A stretch of 64,000 nucleotides of DNA from JABMQB01 sp963666575 (GTDB lineage: Bacteria; Bacteroidota; Bacteroidia; Bacteroidales; Prolixibacteraceae). Of this stretch, positions 60,235 to 64,000 are shown piece after piece; position 1 is the stretch's first letter; each line of letters begins with the position of its first letter. The translations under genes were made by a program, and so were the position numbers. Below the pieces are notes generated by a model that ran no database searches, had not been told where the DNA came from, and saw only the letters and a list, made by a program, of their open reading frames with translations. The stretch is taken from NCBI GenBank assembly GCA_963666575.2, contig CAXXYG010000027.1, forward strand, positions 496,001 to 560,000. Reading direction: 5' to 3'.

Positions 60235-60665
60235 GTGTATTTAGAAGAAAGTATTATTAATAATTATTCAGGATTAAAACTAATTGAACATTATTTAATT
60301 TACTCAAGCAGAGGTTTGGCGATCGAAGCGGGGAAGGATGTAGTGCTGGCGGAGGCAAATATTTTTGAGCGCATAGATAAAAAGGTGAAGCGGAGGTTCG
60401 TTATGTTTAAGCGGTAATTGATTCGTTGCAAAGCCTTGCCGATGAGCTAAAGGTTGCCAACATCGCCCAGGAGAAAGCAAAAAAAGAACGGAATGTGATT
60501 TCTCAGGAACGGGTTAATAACCTCAATGTTATTTATGAAGTACTTAAGCCCATTCATGAAATTGCACAAATTATTTTTGCTGATAACCAGGCCCGCTTAT
60601 CGAAGTACAGCCTTCCCAAACCCACATCATCAAATAATAATCCCGACGATATTGTTCAGCCGTAG
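60235..60665 (+). pseudogene. Frameshifted, 5'-truncated remnant of an unknown gene
   Basis: Two consecutive frames continue one protein. RGLAIEAGKDVVLAEANIFERIDKKVKRRFVMFKR ends at 60417, and one frame over the chain goes on as AVIDSLQSLADELKVANIAQEKAKKERN to KYSLPKPTSSNNNP at 60665. A single frameshift near 60405-60413 explains this. The first 20 codons (from 60235) do not look like the same protein, so the 5' end is probably lost. The C-terminal part is a helical, charged protein of a type common in Bacteroidota; function unknown. Confidence 0.6.
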
Positions 60666-60974
60666 TTTCAATTAAAAACCTGGCAGACAAAAAATACCTG
60701 TCAGGTTTTGACTTACCCTCTTCTTTTAATTTGTAGAACAGTTCAATTATTCAGCAGCAGCATTTTGCACAAGTAATTTATATAATAGTTCTTGTATTAT
60801 TTTCTCTTATTTTAATCGAATTACAATTCAGAATGGCTGAACGATTTGGCTGAAGAATGTAAACTTATAGGTTAGTGTGATAATTTTATCTTGATATCTT
60901 TTTGATTTAATTGACACTATAAAACTTACTTGTTTAGTAACTTGCCTTCTTTTAAAAAGCGAAAGTAGTATAAT
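60666..60974 (+). other. Non-coding stretch upstream of topB
   Basis: About 310 AT-rich bases that should contain the topB promoter. A short hairpin (ACCTGGCAGACAAAAAATACCTGTCAGGTT, key stem CCTGNCAG) at 60678-60709 may end the remnant's transcript. I see nothing else. Confidence 0.45.
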
Positions 60975-63293
60975 ATGAAAGTTTGTATTGCTGAAAAACC
61001 CAGTGTGGCAAGGGAAATAGCACAGGTTATTGGTGCAAAGGAGCGCAAGGATGGGTATTTTGAAGGAAATGGGTATCAGGTAACATGGACATTCGGCCAT
61101 TTTTGTACACTTTGGCCCCCCGAAGATTACAACCCGAACTGGAAAAAGTGGGACTTAAATACCTTACCAATGCTTCCCAAGCACTTTGAAACAAAGGTCA
61201 TGGAGCATGATGGAGGTGTAAAAAAACAGTTTAATATTATTAAGGGATTGTTTAACAAAGCTTCGTTGGTAATAAACTGCGGTGATGCTGGCCAGGAAGG
61301 TGAATTAATTCAACGGTGGGTAATCAAACAAGCCAACTACAAAGGCGAAGTACAACGCCTCTGGATTTCGTCGTTAACCACCGAAGCTATTAAAACCGGA
61401 TTTACCAATCTGAAACCATCGGCCGAGTTTGATAACCTTTATTATGCCGGTAGCTCAAGGGCGATTGGCGATTGGCTGCTGGGCATGAATGCCACGCGGC
61501 TTTATACCTTAAAGTATGGTGGTTACAAACAGGTATTGTCGATTGGGCGTGTGCAAACACCTACTTTAGCCATGCTGGTGCAACGCCACCACGAGATTGA
61601 AAATTTTCAACCTCAACCATACTGGGAACTTCAGACAAAATACCGCGATACCATTTTTAATACTACCACCGGACGGTTTTTTGCAAAAGAGGACGGAGAA
61701 AAGTTGCTGAATAAGGTAACAGGAAAAGACCTGGTGATTACATCGATCGATAAAAAAGAAGGAAAGGAATATGCCCCAAAATTGTTCGACCTGACAAGTA
61801 TTCAGGTGTATTGCAATAATAAATTTGGATTTACAGCCGAAGAAACATTAAAGCTGGTACAACGCCTTTATGAGATGAAAGTGGTGACTTATCCACGGGT
61901 CGATACCACCTTCCTACCCAACGATATGTATCCAAAAATTCCTAATATATTAAAAGGACTTTTAAATTATGAATCATTCACACAGCCCCTTCTGAAAAAA
62001 ACCATCCGAAAATCGGCTAAGGTTTTTAATGATAAAAAGGTTACCGACCATCATGCGATCATTCCTACAGGAGAAGAAAAGTTGCTTAATTCAGATGAGC
62101 AAAAAGTATATGATAGTATAGCACGACGGTTTATTGCCGTTTTTTACCCCGATTGTAAGGTTGCAAAAACTCAGGTGAATGCCGAAGTAGAATCAGTGGT
62201 TTTTGTGGCATCGGGGAAAGAAATACTTTCAGAAGGCTGGCGTATACTTTTCTCGAAAGAGATTAAAAGCACCGATGATGAAGATACTAAATTGGATGAT
62301 AGAGAAACTATTTTACCATCGTTCGAAAAAGGAGAACATGGCCCTCATGAACCTTCATTTACCGAAAAAACGACCAAACCACCTAATAACTATACCGAAG
62401 CTTCACTTTTGCGGGCTATGGAAACTGCCGGCAAACAGGTCGAAGACGAAGAACTCAGAGATTTGATGAAAGCCAATGGAATAGGCAGGCCATCGACCCG
62501 GGCAAACATCATTGAAACACTTTTTAAGCGAAAATATACCGAACGACGAAAAAAACAGGTAATCCCTACCGATATGGGTATCCAGCTAATTAATACCATC
62601 GAAAACCAATTGCTGAAATCAGCCGAACTCACCGGCCAATGGGAAAAGCAACTAAAGGAAATTGAAGAGGGTGAATTTAGTGCCCGGCAATTTATTGTGA
62701 ATATGAAAAAAATGGTTCATGGATTGGTGGTAGAGGTACTCCTTGAACGGGGGAAACCTAAACTTGCTTTTGCCGAAACAAAACCCCTAAAAACTTCGGC
62801 CATAAAAAAACCAGCTACTAAAGAAGATGGACTTGCAAAATGCCCAAAATGTTCGGATGGCAGGATTGTTAAAGGGAAAAGTAGTTATGGTTGCAATCAG
62901 TGGAAAACTGGGTGCGATTTTCGGCTTCCGTTTAAATTTATGGATAAAAAGTTAACCGATAAACAAATTCAACGATTATTGAAGAAAAAGGCTACAACCA
63001 AAATTAAAGGATTTGTGTTAAACAATCAAAAAGTGGAGGGGGTTTTAAAACTTAATTCATCATTTAAAATCGACTTTGAACCTCAAACAGCGCCAGTAAA
63101 AAAAGAAGCAAACAGCAAACCTTTGTGCCCTAAATGTGGAACAGGCGCACTTGTTAAGGGAAAAACAGCCTATGGTTGCAGCCGGTGGAAATTGGGCTGT
63201 GATTTTCGGTTTTCATTCGAAGCAATTAAGCTAAAAGCCAATGGGCGCACGCTTACCAAAGAATTGGTTTTGGAAATTTTACATAATTCCTGA
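60975..63293 (+). CDS. topB: DNA topoisomerase III (type IA) with two C-terminal zinc ribbons
   Basis: This 772-residue type IA topoisomerase begins with MKVCIAEKPSVAREIAQVIG (Toprim). The Toprim acidic motif reads D104-AGQ-E108-GE110, where TopB of Enterobacteria has DxDREGE; the middle Asp is Gly. The catalytic Tyr306 lies in VVTYPRVDTTF, and the central gate contains TGEEKLLNSDEQKVYDSIARRF and MKANGIGRPSTRANI. Two C4 zinc ribbons follow (CPKCSDGRIVKGKSSYGCNQW, about residue 625, and CPKCGTGALVKGKTAYGCSRW, about 718), each with a DUF-type extension. It relaxes or decatenates single-stranded regions. It is probably chromosomal, although TopB is also common on mobile elements. Confidence 0.95.
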   Translation: MKVCIAEKPSVAREIAQVIGAKERKDGYFEGNGYQVTWTFGHFCTLWPPEDYNPNWKKWDLNTLPMLPKHFETKVMEHDGGVKKQFNIIKGLFNKASLVINCGDAGQEGELIQRWVIKQANYKGEVQRLWISSLTTEAIKTGFTNLKPSAEFDNLYYAGSSRAIGDWLLGMNATRLYTLKYGGYKQVLSIGRVQTPTLAMLVQRHHEIENFQPQPYWELQTKYRDTIFNTTTGRFFAKEDGEKLLNKVTGKDLVITSIDKKEGKEYAPKLFDLTSIQVYCNNKFGFTAEETLKLVQRLYEMKVVTYPRVDTTFLPNDMYPKIPNILKGLLNYESFTQPLLKKTIRKSAKVFNDKKVTDHHAIIPTGEEKLLNSDEQKVYDSIARRFIAVFYPDCKVAKTQVNAEVESVVFVASGKEILSEGWRILFSKEIKSTDDEDTKLDDRETILPSFEKGEHGPHEPSFTEKTTKPPNNYTEASLLRAMETAGKQVEDEELRDLMKANGIGRPSTRANIIETLFKRKYTERRKKQVIPTDMGIQLINTIENQLLKSAELTGQWEKQLKEIEEGEFSARQFIVNMKKMVHGLVVEVLLERGKPKLAFAETKPLKTSAIKKPATKEDGLAKCPKCSDGRIVKGKSSYGCNQWKTGCDFRLPFKFMDKKLTDKQIQRLLKKKATTKIKGFVLNNQKVEGVLKLNSSFKIDFEPQTAPVKKEANSKPLCPKCGTGALVKGKTAYGCSRWKLGCDFRFSFEAIKLKANGRTLTKELVLEILHNS

Positions 63294-63478
63294 CCGATTA
63301 ATTAATCATAACCAAAAAAAGGAAACCAAGGGAATTGTGACCTACTTTAAAGATTGATTTTTACTCTGAGGAGAGTTTCAACCTTTGATCAACCGTTTAA
63401 CCTGGCAATTATGGTTTGTTAAAAACAAAGCAACTTGTTATCTTTAACTTTATTAAAAAACCATAAAACAATACACAT

Positions 63479-64000
63479 ATGCCATCTAAACTTTCCATCC
63501 TCATTTTTGTGCTTTTTTCCGGACTAACAGTTGCATTACTTGCACAGAATAATTCAATTGACCGCCAATGGCCTTCGTACAGAGGAGTAAATGCAAGCGG
63601 TGTTTTAAACAATGCAAATTTACCGGATACCTGGGACGCAGAAACATTGGAAAACATCAAATGGAAAGTAGAAATTCCCGGGCTCGGTTTATCAAGCCCT
63701 GTTATTTGGGGCAATAAATTATTTATCACAACTGCAGTAAGCCAAACCGATAAACCTGAATTAAAAGCAGGCATTTATGGTTCAATAGGTTCTGTTGAAG
63801 ATGAATCGGTTCATAAATGGAAAGTTATTTGCCTTGATAAAAACTCAGGTAAAACCATTTGGGAACAAACTCCGGTTACCGGCATTCCAAAACAAAAACG
63901 GCACCCAAAATCATCGCATGCCAACTGTACTGTTGCTACCGATGGCCAATATGTTTTAGCTTTTTTTGGTTCCGAAGGATTATATTGCTTCGATATGGAT
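63479..64000 (+). CDS. PQQ-like beta-propeller protein, start only (truncated by window end)
   Basis: The frame opens at the ATG at 63479 and stays open for 174 codons to the end of the window. It has a signal peptide (LFSGLTVALLAQN, cleaved near residue 23), then QWPSYRGVNASGVLNNANLPDTW and WKVEIPGLGLSSPVIWGNKLFITTAV. This is the start of a PQQ-binding-like propeller as in alcohol dehydrogenase-like and BamB-like proteins. Blades show the pattern VICLDKNSGKTIWEQ. It is exported. Whether it binds PQQ cannot be judged from this part. Confidence 0.85.
   Translation, partial: MPSKLSILIFVLFSGLTVALLAQNNSIDRQWPSYRGVNASGVLNNANLPDTWDAETLENIKWKVEIPGLGLSSPVIWGNKLFITTAVSQTDKPELKAGIYGSIGSVEDESVHKWKVICLDKNSGKTIWEQTPVTGIPKQKRHPKSSHANCTVATDGQYVLAFFGSEGLYCFDMD

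Overview
The window comes from an AT-rich member of the Bacteroidota. The evidence is two SusC/SusD pairs, a FecI/FecR-type sigma/anti-sigma pair, a hybrid two-component regulator, a DUF2723/GT117 membrane protein, and repeated TAnnTTTG promoter boxes (one with an exact TTTG-N19-TAnnTTTG spacing upstream of two tRNA genes). A free-living Marinilabiliales-like lineage is plausible, but that is inference.

Layout. 1-12.6 kb: the end of an unknown gene, a cytochrome c/sugar dehydrogenase, then a sigma / anti-sigma / STN-SusC / SusD / lipoprotein uptake locus closed by a strong terminator, and an isolated FISUMP lipoprotein. 12.7-17.7 kb: tRNA-Gln and housekeeping-type genes (GT117-like membrane protein, HEAT-like protein, Nudix hydrolase, small membrane protein). 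17.8-20.1 kb: a tandem duplication of a small secreted-protein gene; both copies keep a terminator, a -7 box and a pair of GGGACAAAT motifs. 20.2-21.4 kb: a periplasmic phosphatase and a decayed IS transposase. 21.5-37.6 kb (minus strand): a polysaccharide-utilisation-type locus with a hybrid sensor, SusC, SusD, a GH130 phosphorylase, an MFS permease and two large exported six-hairpin-like proteins. 37.9-44.8 kb: tRNA-Phe, M16 peptidase, O-methyltransferase, RicT/PSP1 protein, DUF1761 protein, mutS, tRNA-Gly and tRNA-Leu.

44.76-57.22 kb is a roughly 12.4-kb integrative element in the 3' end of tRNA-Leu. It is bounded by a 16-bp direct repeat with GTAACAAA repeats inside both ends. Its core has a tyrosine recombinase, a divergent XRE regulator, an excisionase-like HTH protein, a RepA-like ATPase, an iteron-like cluster, a degenerate primase/Toprim protein, an RHH protein, a RimK-like ATP-grasp ligase and a small HTH protein. 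No relaxase or packaging gene was seen. Its cargo, next to attL, looks like a conflict/defence island: a three-gene set (ThsB-like TIR, SLATT/DUF4231-like 2TM protein, TIR/deoxyribosyltransferase-like protein), an unknown helical protein and two HEPN-motif proteins.

57.3-60.1 kb, just beyond attR, holds two toxin-antitoxin pairs and an LRR protein. These are separated by long palindromic spacers that resemble integron attC sites, and a spacer of the same kind occurs inside the element. Five ORFs are flanked by inverted 9-10-mers; in four of them the two ends match at 8-10 positions, as expected for integron-type cassettes. A 132-bp leader repeat precedes the first gene of both cassette blocks. 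The window ends with a frameshifted gene remnant, topB and the start of a PQQ-propeller protein. The cassette organisation together with the TIR-SLATT operon is the best candidate here for an undescribed system.
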